Part shown: piece after piece, positions 45,863 to 57,900 of the stretch
How the letters are laid out: each line of letters starts with the position of its first letter
Numbering within the stretch: the stretch's first letter is position 1
Source of the DNA: Macrostomum hystrix
Taxonomy: Eukaryota; Platyhelminthes; Macrostomidae
Direction: 5' to 3'
DNA length: 64,000 nucleotides
Assembly (NCBI GenBank): GCA_950097015.1
Contig: CATNEN010000039.1
Span: 5,410,501-5,474,500, forward strand
Position numbers and translations under genes: made by a program
The notes under the pieces: generated by a model
Database searches by the model: none
What the model was told of the DNA's origin: nothing
What the model saw: only the letters and a program-made list of their open reading frames with translations

Positions 45863-46371
45863 CAGTGGCGCAACCAGGTTTTGCCTTAGGGGGGGCGGTC
45901 TTTGCGTACATTGCCCTTTGCGTACATTGCCCTTTGCGCACATTGCCCTTTGCGTACATTACCCTTTGCGTACATTGCCCTTTGCGCACATTGCCCTTTG
46001 CGTACATTGCCCTGTTGCGTACATTGCCCCGCGGGTCGAAGGGGGTCGGCCGCCAGGTGGAGCGCGCTCTGTTTCGCGGTTTTCGCCCATCGTTCCTGGG
46101 CCAATTTCAAGGGCCGGTAGGGTAGGGCCCAGACGATTTAAAAGGTTTAAAAAATCAGAACGCACGCACGATTATAATGAAAGCTTGAAAATTAATATAT
46201 GACCAATGGTCTTGGACTTGCTCTTTGGTCATGTACGTTGGACTTGGGGGACAGGGAATGAGATAAGGTAATAAATTAAGAAGCGTCTTGGCTTGCCCTT
46301 TGCGTACATTGCCCTGCGGGCCGAATCGGGGGGCGGCCGCCACCCCCGCCCCCCCCCTGGTTGCGCCACTG
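45863..46371. mobile_element. hAT-type MITE, 509 bp
   Basis: Both ends carry the 16-bp inverted repeat CAGTGGCGCAACCAGG, flanked by an exact 8-bp duplication GATATTTA (45855-45862 and 46372-46379). CAGTGGCG termini with 8-bp duplications are typical of hAT elements. No transposase is present. The interior has a 16-bp minisatellite near the left end, and a sub-terminal block (TGCGTACATTGCCC, GCGGG, GGCCGCC) occurs twice, near 46017-46053 and 46299-46342. Confidence 0.88.
45901..46025. repeat. 16-bp minisatellite inside the hAT-type MITE
   Basis: About eight units of TTGCGTACATTGCCCT, with GCGCAC/GCGTAC variants. A single related unit sits near the right end (about 46296-46312). Confidence 0.93.
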
Positions 46372-46379
46372 GATATTTA

Positions 46380-48987
46380 GAGAAAGCGAGAGTTAAAATT
46401 TAGGAAAAACAGATAACGTTAAATGAGATGAAAGTTGGCTGACTCAGCTCACGGTATACCCACCGGCGGGGAAGTAGTCTAGCCGGTGGCCTGAGAAACT
46501 ATACACTCGTTGGGTGTGGCCGTCTCGTAGGCTCAATGTATTTTCACGCAGGGGGGCCGTAGACTAGTCAGTGCATCGCCGGCGATTGGCCGAATTGCCG
46601 AATTGCGAATGTAATGATTTAATCATGGGAATTGTGATAGTAACGCTACAGTCAAGGCTTAAGCGAAGAATTATTTTCTTTTTCTATTCAAATAAGTGAT
46701 TACAAAAACGAACGCAAAGAAAAGAAAGCATTTCGGCGCAACTCTGGGGTCATTTCATATATCCACGAAGCTCTCGATTGCTTCAAATTTTTAACAAATG
46801 TAAACTTAGATGATTTTTTGTTCCTTTAAGCTCTTGAAGAAAAAAATGACATTGTACTCTATATTCTGTAACAAATTTCATTAATCCTAATTTAGAATTG
46901 CTGTGTAAGAAACTGCAAATCAGCTGTTATCCTCTATTTTTGTGAACATTGCAATGATTGCTTCTTTCCTTCCAGTTCACGCATTATTTTTGCTCAGCGT
47001 TCTATATCATTATTTTAAGCTTTCCAAGACACTAATTGTGTGCTTTTAATCAAAGGCATACTTTGTTGGATGATTCATTTAGTACATTTACTCTTTCGCA
47101 TGTGGGGTCTGGGGTCTCCAGTGAAATTTCTGTTCTTCTAAGTTATTATCACTTGCAGTTAGTGTCTGCTAACTAACATACCGGCCACCTCTCCACTTTT
47201 GGCAGATTTTTTGAATAACATGTAGGGGCCTAGCTATGTAGGTATGTAGCTACCTAGTAGGCCCTAGCTAACAAATTGCAAGGATAGACACAGGCATAGG
47301 CCTCTATCCATAGTAGTCCCTACTACAGATAATAACATAACATAATGTCATGGAGTAGTAATTAACTGAAATATTAATGATACCATCATCTACTATCATG
47401 TAGCAATGATGCGATGCCTATTTAGATTAAATAAAGAAATAGTGAGTACAACATTTTTATAAACTTGTAGGTTATTAGCCTACTCTTACTACATATTTAT
47501 CTAGATTCTAGCCTAGCTAGCATTTATAGCCAAAGCTAGGGCCTATTGATTGAAGTCATACATGTGCAACCTCCCAAATCTTAGCTGGCCGTGCGACTTA
47601 GTTTTTGCTCTATTTACGACTTAGTTTGCTCTCATTTGCTCTATTTTTCTCTCCCCTTTTTCCTCTTCTTCACGCCTTCCTTTTTGTCCCTTAGTCCCCC
47701 CTTTGATTTTTTTGTGCTTGGTTGATTGGTTTTTGCAACTTACCTTGCTTGGCCCTCATTTCACCCAGCTGGTTTGGCTGGTTCAGCTTGGTGTTGCACA
47801 TGTATGATTGAAGTTGGCCTAAATTTTACAATAATGATACAATAATATTATAATAGGGCATGGCCACCTGGCTACCCTACAAACAATGAAAAGTTGGCCT
47901 AGCCAAGCTTTCTAGCTAGCTAGAATAGCTTCTTAGCTTCTAAAAATTAAATTATATTATATCTTGGCTAGCTATGCCCTAATTTTCATCTTAATGTTTA
48001 TTTTTCTTTGGATTACTCTTGGCCTTCAAGAATCCTAAAAGATAGCAGGCTTGACATGTCATGGATGATATGCATAAAATTTGAAGGTCAATATTTAATT
48101 GAAGCCAAGAAATTTCTATACTAGCTAAGTTTGATTGTTTGATTATAGTGTGAAATGTCACATTGCCTAAACATTTTCACCCAAGGCCCTAGCCTTGACA
48201 GACATATTGAGTAGGCCTACTAGTTAGACTCTAAGAGCCAGTCTAGGCCATAGTTTAGATGACTTGGTGTGTTATAAGCTACTGCTAGCTAGCTATAGTT
48301 AAAATTGAACTCCCAATTGAAGTGAATATACAGAGTCTATGCAAGGTCTATGTAGATAGCATATTGTATACTTAATGAAATCTGTTGATTAGCTGCATCA
48401 ATTATAATGGATTTCCCTATATCCCTATGATAAAAGATTGCCTTAATATGCTTCACTGGGTTTCCTCACAAGTTAAGATTTGTTCCAATGTGGATTTAGC
48501 CATAAAATCTAAATAATAAGCATTGTCTAGAGCTTTATAGTATCCCCTTATTATTTTTGTTATTATCTACTACAAATAAAGATGTTTTAATTTTTTATAC
48601 AATATGCACATATCTTATGTTGTCTACATTTGAAAGAAGTATTTGAATAAATATTTTAGAATTTGTTTTGCTAGTTTAATATTGTTACTCAATAATTTAA
48701 TCCAGTAAATAGCTATATTGACAAGTATTATAATAGTTATTTCATTCAATTAGGTATATATTGCTTGCTAAATGTTGTAAAGTAGGCATATTCCTTTTCT
48801 CAACTAGAGTCACTAGATCATTCATATATATATATATATATATCATGGCTTTACTTATAGCAACATGCTGATCAGACTTATTTTTTACTTTTTTATTGAT
48901 TTATTATTTATATGTTTAAAAATATTCCAAAAAAACTTATTTCAATGTTTTCAGAAATTTATTCTGCTTATCCTGCTATGCACCCAG
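46380..48987. other. Intergenic AT-rich region upstream of TRIP12
   Basis: About 2.6 kb with no array over 30 bases except (TA)n at 48823-48842. The inverted pair CCACCGGC / GCCGGTGG near 46460-46490 could form a hairpin. From about 47150 to 48350 the words TAGGCC, GGCCTA and CTAGCTAG are over-used. No gene recognised; the TRIP12 promoter should lie here or just upstream of exon 1. Confidence 0.45.
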
Positions 48988-48997
48988 ATTTATCCAT

Positions 48998-51900
48998 ATG
49001 GCAAGGAGAAACAAAAAACCTTCTTGTCTGACTCAGCCAAGCAAGTCTAATTCGTCTGCTAGTACTAAGTGAGTTCTAGAAGACCTTTTGTAATGTAGCT
49101 TTGTTACAATTGCACACGGTTTTCTTGGAATGTTGAAGTGGTTGACTTATTTGATGATGCAGATATAGCATTTTGCTCCAAAGGAACCAGTTGATGATGC
49201 AGATATAGCATTGTGCTCCAAAGGAACCAATTGATGATGCAGATGAAGCATTGTGCTCCAAAGGAACCAGTTGATGATGCAGATGTAGCATTGTGCTCCA
49301 AAGGAACCAGTTGATGATGCAGATGTAGCATTGTGCTCCAAAGGAACCAATTGATGATGCAGATGTAGCATTGTGCTCCAAAGGAACCAGTTGATGATGC
49401 AGATGTAGCATTGTGCTCCAAAGGAACCAGTTGATGATGCAGATGTAGCATTGTGCTCCAAAGGAACCAGTTGATGATGCAGATGTAGCATTGTGCTCCA
49501 AAGGAACCAATTGATGATGCAGATGTAGCATTGTGCTCCAAAGGAACCAGTTGATGATGCAGATGTAGCATTGTGCTCCAAAGGAACCAGTTGATGATGC
49601 AGATGTAGCATTGTGCTCCAAAGAACCAGTTTTTGATGCAGATGTAGCATTGTGCTCCAAAGGAACCAGTTGATGATGCAGATGTAGCATTGTGCTCCAA
49701 AGGAACCAATTGATGATGCAGATGTAGCATTGTGCTCCAAAGGAACCAGTTGATGATGCAGATGTAGCATTGTGCTCCAAAGGAACCAGTTGATGATGCA
49801 GATGTAGCATTGTGCTCCAAAGGAACCAGTTGATGATGCAGATGTAGCATTGTGCTCCAAAGAACCAGTTTTTGATGCAGATGTAGCATTGTGCTCCAAA
49901 GGAACCAGTTGATGATGCAGATGTAGCATTGTGCTCCAAAGGAACCAATTGTTAATGCAGATGTAGCATTGTGCTCCAAAGGAACCAATTGATGATGCAG
50001 ATGTAGCATTGTGCTCCAAAGGAACCAGTTGATGATGCAGATGTAGCATTGTGCTCCAAAGGAACCAGTTGATGATGCAGATGTAGCATTGTGCTCCAAA
50101 GGAACCAATTGATGATGCAGATGTAGCATTGTGCTCCAAAGGAACCAGTTGATGATGTAGATGTAGCATTGTGCTCCAAAGGAACCAGTTGATGATGCAG
50201 ATGTAGCATTGTGCTCCAAAGGAACCAGTTGATGATGCAGATGTAGCATTGTGCTCCAAAGAACCAGTTTTTGATGCAGATGTAGCATTGTGCTCCAAAG
50301 GAACCAGTTGATGATGCAGATGTAGCATTGTGCTCCAAAGGAACCAGTTGATGATGCAGATGTAGCATTGTGCTCCAAAGGAACCAATTGATGATGCAGA
50401 TGTAGCATTGTGCTCCAAAGGAACCAATTGATGATGCAGATGTAGCATTGTGCTCCAAAGGAACCAGTTGATGATGCAGATGTAGCATTGTGCTCCAAAG
50501 GAACCAGTTGATGATGCAGATGAAGCATTGTGCTCCAAAGGAACCAGTTGATGATGCAGATGTAGCATTGTGCTCCAAAGGAACCAATTGATGATGCAGA
50601 TGTAGCATTGTGCTCCAAAGGAACCAATTGATGATGCAGATGTAGCATTGTGCTCCAAAGGAACCAGTTGATGATGCAGATATAGCATTGTGCTCCAAAG
50701 GAACCAATTGATGATGCAGATGTAGCATTGTGCTCCAAAGGAACCAATTGATGATGCAGATGTAGCATTGTGCTCCAAAGGAACCAGTTGATGATGCAGA
50801 TGATGATGATTTGATCTAATGATTTGATAATTATAATTCGTAGTCCAAAGTCAGTTTTTTCCATAGACGTTTTACTTTTGAAGACACTGACACGTAAAAT
50901 TGCACATTCATTGCCTAAATAAATTTTTGACTAGTTTCTACAGCCAAATTAAAATCTGGTATAAAAACTGCTTTGTTTTATAGTTACCTGAAAACAAGCA
51001 TGTCATCATTTCCAACATTCAGATCCAAGTCGAAATCGGCAACGCAACAACCAGCTGGTCAAGGTCAGAGCAAGTCTTCAACTGTAAGTACTTTAAACAT
51101 TTTCCTGTGTTTATTAGAATTAGCATGACTCAACAGAGAAATGCACCGAGCGCTTCTGATAATTTTTGTCGTTTGCAGAGTCGCAAGCGGACCAGAGCAG
51201 TTGGCGGCGCATCTAGCGAATCCCAACAGCACCAACAGCAGTCTTCTTCTTCCTCATCTTCTTCTGCTGCCTCTTCTACTGCCGCAGAGTCTCCGATCGC
51301 TACTCAAAGTAGTAATCAGCAGCAGCGTCTACTGCGCAGCGGTCCGTCCTCTGCAAGCGCTCAGGCCACCGATCCTCAAGCGTCGAGGTGAGAATTATTA
51401 ATAGCTTTATTTTTATTCATTGTTGGTCCTCCGTGATTGTTCAGTTTGTGAGGGATAGCTGGTCCTCCGTGATTGTTTAGTTTGTGAGGGATAGCTGGTC
51501 CTCCGTCATTGTTCAGTTTGTGAGGGATAGCTGGTCCTCCGTGATTGTTTAGTTTGTGAGGGATAGCTGGTCCTCCGTCATTGTTCAGTTTGTGAGGGAT
51601 AGCTGGTCCTCCGTGATTGTTCAGTTTGTGAGGGATAGCTGGTCCTCCGTCATTGTTCAGTTTGTGAGGGATAGCTGGTCCTCCGTCATTGTTCAGTTTG
51701 TGAGGGATAGCTGGTCCTCCGTGATTGTTCAGTTTGTGGGGGATAGCTGGTCCTCCGTGATTGTTCAGTTTGTGAGGGATAGCTGGTCCTCCGTGATTGT
51801 TCAGTTTGTGGGGGATAGCTGGTCCTCCGTGATTGTTTATTTGTGAGTGATAGCTGGTCCTCCGTGATTGTTCAGTTTGTGGGGGATAGCTGGTCCTCCG

Positions 51901-54900
51901 TGATTGTTTATTTGTGAGTGATAGTGAGTCTTCTAGTATGTAAATTATTTATAAATATGTTTAAAGTAACTTATAATATTCTTCAAGCAACTGGTCATGA
52001 CATTAAAGCAAATTGAGTCCTGTCAGAAAGACTGACTAGTTGTGTTTCGCTGCGAGCATTACTGTAGCTACTTGGTTAAAGAATTTAGTGATTCGAATTT
52101 TGAAATAGCTGAAGCAATGTCTAAGATCTTGGGCATTTTTTTCACTGCGCTTTTACTTCCTGTTTGAGTCAGCTGTCATCTCTTTCTCTCCATGGGATCA
52201 ATGAGCATTGCTGGGTATTCTAATTTCCTATTTCGATATCTCCCTCAGCAACACCCCCTCCTTCGTTTTCCTTTCTCCCGTAGAGAGATGGGTAAAATTC
52301 ATTCAATTATCGCAGCAAAGGCTCTGATGTCTAAAGCTATTTGCTTAGTCCACGCCCTGCACCTGTTGCCAGATCTGTGCCAGTTAAGAAGCGAGCTCGT
52401 CTAGGCAGCGACTCGGCTCCCGCTGACTCACCTGGATTGTCGGCTGTGACGCAAGCGGCTGCACTAACCAGCTCAGTTGTCGGCGTCGCCAATAATTCCA
52501 GCAGCTCCGCCGGCGTCGGCGCCTCTGGTAGTCAGGCGGCCGCGGCGGCTGTCTCGGCCGCTTTCGGATTCAGCCTACAACAGCAGGCGCACAGTTGGGC
52601 GTCAACTTGGCACAGTTATACCAGGTGAGTCATTTGCTCAAACTAAACTTATCCGACTCTAGCATTGAAAGTTCTTGAGTTCGAATCCGCACTTGAGGAC
52701 CAACATCCAAGGCACCGTGAAAGTGTAGACTGCCTGACGATGAGCAAATAATAATTAGTGAACCTCCTCATTGGCCGCTGATAGACTTGGTCCTCTAAAG
52801 AATGCATCAATGCCCGCAGCACCAAATCAATATTATTATTATGTTATTATACAAGTATTATTATATTTTTAGTTGATAAACAATCGCCTTCTGACGTCGC
52901 TTGTTCTGAAAAAAGTAGCAGCAAAAAAACTCAAAAAAATATGCCTTTAATCCTCAAAATCCACAATCGAAACTCCCCAAACTGCACGATCCCGTGCCAT
53001 TCATACCTCTGTTCAACCCTGGTTTTATCTGCAGACATCACCAACAACAGCAGCAGCAGCAAGCAGCCAGATCCGGGGTTTCTCATTCTGCTTTAACCTC
53101 CGACGTAGTCATGTCCGATTCTGCTTCGAATTCCTCGGCTGCAGCAGCTGCCGCCGCAGCCGCTGCAGCCGCCGCGGCTGGCGCCGACCGTCTGCAGATG
53201 CCTCTGCTACCGCCACCACCACCGCCGCCTCAGCTGACATCGTCCAGCAGTGTGTCAGCATCGTCAATGCCGTCGGTGCCGCATTCGTCCGCCTCCGCCT
53301 CAGCGTCATCGTCCGCCGCATTTGGCTCAGCCGCCTCCGCCTCGCTGCTGCTCCAACGCTACGGCTTCTCCGAGGCAGCCGCGGCCGCGGCAGCCGCCTC
53401 CGGGCCCGAGGAACTGCGCCGACTCGAACAGCTGCTGGAGGCCAACGCGTCATTCCTTGGCGCCCACGTACACCAGCTGATTGCTGGCCGACTGTCATCA
53501 GGTAGTGCTCACCGAGCCCACCAGCTGCTCATGGAACTTCAAGAATCCGACGCTGCCTCCGCGGCCCTTGGTGGCGGAGGCACCGCTTCCAGCCGTGCAG
53601 CGAACGCCTACGGCTTCGGCGGCGGCGGCGGCTTCGCCGAAGATGACAGCATTAGCGCCGAAAGCGCCAGCGATGTGGCCGCACTGCAGGATTTGCACCA
53701 GATGCTGCTGATGGGCAATGAGGACACTCTTGCCGGATTTCCAGTAAAAACTGCGGTGCCTCTGCTAACTAAACGGTTGCGGCATTCGGCCCTCCGAGTG
53801 AGCTACCTGGCCTGCCAGTGCCTGCACTGCCTTCTGGACCGGCTGCCGCGCTCCTCGGCTGCCGTGCTGGAAGCGCTGCCGGATCTGCTGGAGAAGGCGC
53901 AGCCGCTGGAGGTGACATTTTATGCTGTATATTTTATTCTGGGGTATTGGGATAATAATAATTGCAGGATGGCTGTGGGCAATGACACATCATTTGGTGA
54001 CACTAGATCCTCAGCCAACGAGGCGGCAATGCTGCCCATTCCGCTGACTCCTGAGATACTGTACACACTCACTTTGTCACTTTGACACGCCTGCCAGCAG
54101 TCACTTTGACACTCCTGCCAACTGTCACTTTGGCACCCCTGCCAGCAGTCACTTTGACACGCCTGCCAACTGTCACTTTGACACCCCTGCCAGCAGTCAC
54201 TTTGACACGCCTGCCAACTGTCACTTTGACACTCCTGCCAACTGTCACTTTGGCACCCCTGCCAACTGTTACTTCTCATCCAGGTGATTGATGTCGCAGA
54301 GAAAGCCCTTTCCGCCGTGGAGTTGCTCTCGCGCCGTCACGGTCGGGCTGTTCTTCTAGCCGGCGGCGTCTCCGCCTGCCTGCGCCACGTGGACTTCTTT
54401 ACCGCCGACATGCAGGCCCGCGCACTGTCCGTAGCCGCCAACTGCCTTCAGCACGCTCGGCCTGCCGACTATCACCTGGTCAGCGACTGCGTGCCGCTGC
54501 TCACTGACCGCCTCCGGGTGCCGGATCAGCGCGTCGCCGAGCTGGCCGCAGCCTGCCTTGGCCGCCTGCTGGACAGCTGCCAGTCCGACCGGCGCCTCCT
54601 GGCCCGCCTGGCCTGCCGCTCCGACCTTCTGGCCAGCCTTCAACAGCTGCTGCTCCTGACCTGCGGCAGCGGCAACAGTGGCGCTTTTGTTGCCGCGGCT
54701 GGTGCGCTCCGAGCTGCCTGCTCCGGCTGCCCGGAGGTGGCCGTGCGGCTGCTTCGCGACGGCGGCCTCGCCGACAGTCTTCGCTACCTGCTGGCTAGCA
54801 GTGTTGGCGCCGGCTCCGGTGTTGGCGGCTCGGCAGCCGCTGCGGCCGCCTCCGCTAACGGCCTTGAAGTTGTTCGGCTGCTGTGCGAGCTGCTGCCGCC

Positions 54901-57900
54901 GGCGCCGCCCAGTCCTCTTGACGCCTGGTGGCAGACGGCGCCTGTTGCTGTTGCTGCGTCGACTACATCGGCGGCACCTGCGTCTTCGCTGTCTGTCGCG
55001 GCTTCCGGGTCGCCTTCAGCCGGTGCCTGCGCCGTTCAATGGCAATGGCGCGACGACAGCGGCGCCTGGGTGGCCTACGCGCCTGAGGCCATCAGAGCCA
55101 TCGAGCTGGCTTATCGGTCCTGCGGGGGCGGCACCGCTAGCGTTGGCCACGGCGGAGTTGCGCTTGGCCACACTGAGGTGTCAATCACGGTAGCCGGTCG
55201 ACCCTATCTTATCGATCTGGTGCGGGGCGAGCAGGTAAAATAGAAAGCTTCTGTTGTGACCTGGGAAATTGTGAACAAGTGAGCCAAAAATCCCATATAT
55301 TTACAGGTGAACGAAGACACGGGCAGTACGCGGCCAATACAACGCCGCCTAGTTATTGAACATCCTCAGCAGCAGCAGCAACGTCAGTCATCCTACTCCA
55401 TATCGTCATCGGCACCTCCCACATCCGCCTCCACCGACGCTCGCGCTGAATTGCTAGCCAACGGCGGCGACTTGGCCAGCCGACTCGTCAGCTCGCTGCT
55501 GGCGCCACTGCTGGAAGCTCTGGCCGATTCCCCCAGTCAGCCACTTCGTCTGGCCTGCCTGCAGGCACTGATTCGACTAACCAGCACCGGCCATCCGGGC
55601 CTTCTCTGTCCGGGCCTCGGCGCACTTCTGCCCGGACCAGCTTGCTGTCTGGCAGCCCTGCTAGTGGGCCGCGATGTCCGCCTGGCTGCCGGAGCCGTCC
55701 AGCTGACTGGCCAGCTGTTGCTGCATCTCGGCCAGCAGCTGCCAGGCCTGGCAGTCTGTCTTCGCCGGCACGGCGTCGCTCACGGTCTTGAAAGAATCGC
55801 AAATGGCGAGCATCCCCTGTTTCAGCTAGCGGCACAGCAGCCGCAGCCGCCAACTGAGCCAGAGTCTCAGCAGCGTCGTCGGCGCAGTCGGCATCAGCCC
55901 GCTCCGCCGCAGCCACTGCCGCCGACGCCAGCATTGCAGTCAGGTGGTGTCAATGCCGCTTCAGCTTCGTCAATCTCTGAGAGCCTTCGAGCTGCCGTAC
56001 GCGAAGAAGCAGCCCGGCTGCTGCAACGATATCGCCAGCTGACGGCTTCTGTTGACGCCGCCGCGGTCGATGATGCAGCATCGAATGCCGCTAATAGACT
56101 GGCTCAGCTGGCTCGTCGCCTGCCCGACGGAATGCAAGAGCTTGCCAGTTTGATGTCTGGCAATCAGAAGCAGCAGCAAGTGCTAAGACATCAGCGTCGG
56201 CGACATCGTTCAGGGTCTGCCGCCGCCACCGCTGACATCTGCGATCTGAGTCCATTCGAGCTACTGAACTGCGGCCTTCTGCCGCGCCTCCTCCGCTACT
56301 TGTGTCAGCCGGACCAGCGGCTGCGCCCGCTGCGCGACCTCCTGGCCGCATTCGGTGTCCATCAGCGCCGTCCGCCGCTTGCCTTCCGCGCCCTAATCGG
56401 CCGCCTGCTGGCCTGCCTGCACCAGGCTGCCGACTTGTTTCCGCTTCGTGACACCGCTTCGCTTGGCCTGCTGGCTGGCCGGCAGCTGCGCTGTCGATTG
56501 GTGCGTCATCAGCCTAGCTCTGCTGGCGCTTCGGCCGCCTCCGCCGTCGTAGCCGCCACCTCCGCTGGCCCTGTCCGCGTGGACCCGCTGGCCCTGGTGC
56601 GCACAGTTGAGCGATACCTGGCCGACCGATTGGCCGACTTCGAGGATGACGACGATGATGATGACGATGACGAAGACGACGACGACGAAGAAGCGGCAGG
56701 TGCTGACGGTCGCGTGGCCGGCCTGGCTGCTGGCGAGAACGTTGGCGAAGAATTCGACGACGAAGACGACTTTGAAGAAGACTACGACGATGACGACGAT
56801 TGCGAAGATGATGAAGAGGATGACGGTGATCAGGACGAGGAGCTAGCTGAGGAAGCAGCAAGCGGCGAGACTGCCGCAGCGTCTGGAAATTCTTCGGCTG
56901 TCTCGCGCAGTCGCAGCGCCGCTGCCAGTCAGCGGCATCGCCAGAGTGCCGGTGGCAGCTTTAGCGGCGAAGGCGCATCCGCATCCGCCTCCAGCTCCGC
57001 GGCTGCTGCCGGAGCCAGCAACTACAGCATGGACAATTACGATGATGAGGAGGGTGACGACGGAGAAGCCGACTTCGACGATGAAGACGACGATCAGCGC
57101 TGGGAAGAAGAAGAGGTCGACGGTGAAGATGACGATTTTGAGGATGAAGGCAGCGGCGCAGCGGGTCGTCAGCGCGACCAGGCGGACCGACGTCGCCGAC
57201 GGCCCCGCTTGGAGCTTCTGATTGGCGACACGGTGCTGCCGTCGGGCATGTCGATGCTGCAAGCTGTGCGGCTCTACTCTCTGGGCATCAACGCCAGCAA
57301 TTCTGACGGTTGCGCTGATGCTTTCGGCCTACCGCCTGGTGGCGAAATCGAAGCCGATGTGGAATTCGACAGTGTCAGCGCGTTGTGGAGCCGGACGCAC
57401 GCAATTTATTATCGCTACCGGCAGCCCTCTTCTCAGCAGCAGCAGCAGCAGCAGCAGCCAGTTGCTGCCGGATCCTCTAGCGGCAATCGTCGGCGCATCG
57501 TCAATCGACGCATTTCATTTTCGACAAGTTCGTCGACGGCGTTGACAACATCATCGACACCCGGCGCCTGGCTGCAGCGATATCAGGATCTGCGGACTCT
57601 AGACAGCGTGCCTGAGCCCTGTCGCTCCGTGCTGGGCCTGCTCAAAGTCCTGTACGGCGCCAACACTCACTATCCGGAACTTTTCGACTCAAATGGCTCT
57701 GGCTTCGGTGTCGGCCTGGCTGCTGAAGCCGCCGCTGACGATGATCGCGGATTGTCGGCTGAGCCGGCTGCGCTTGGCAGTCCTCTATTGCCCCCGGAGG
57801 AATTTGTCAGCGCCAAACTGACGGCGAAGGTAAGGCATTTAGATTGATTGCACTTTCAGTTTTGATTAATGGCACTATCATTCAATATTATTTTTCCCTT

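Noticed and set aside
49152-50805. CRISPR-like or other spacer-bearing array
   Set aside because: Units are contiguous, with no unique spacers, and lie inside a eukaryotic intron. No array in the window has repeat-spacer alternation.
51000-51002. ATG at 51000 as the TRIP12 start
   Set aside because: The frame stays open upstream to a good acceptor at 50982-50983 and joins in phase to an ATG exon at 48998-49068. I keep 51000 only as an alternative.
56514-56861. Arg/His-rich minus-strand frames opposite TRIP12 exon 7
   Set aside because: These are antisense readings of GC-rich Asp/Ala codons. The + strand frame is conserved TRIP12, so the antisense frames are shadows.
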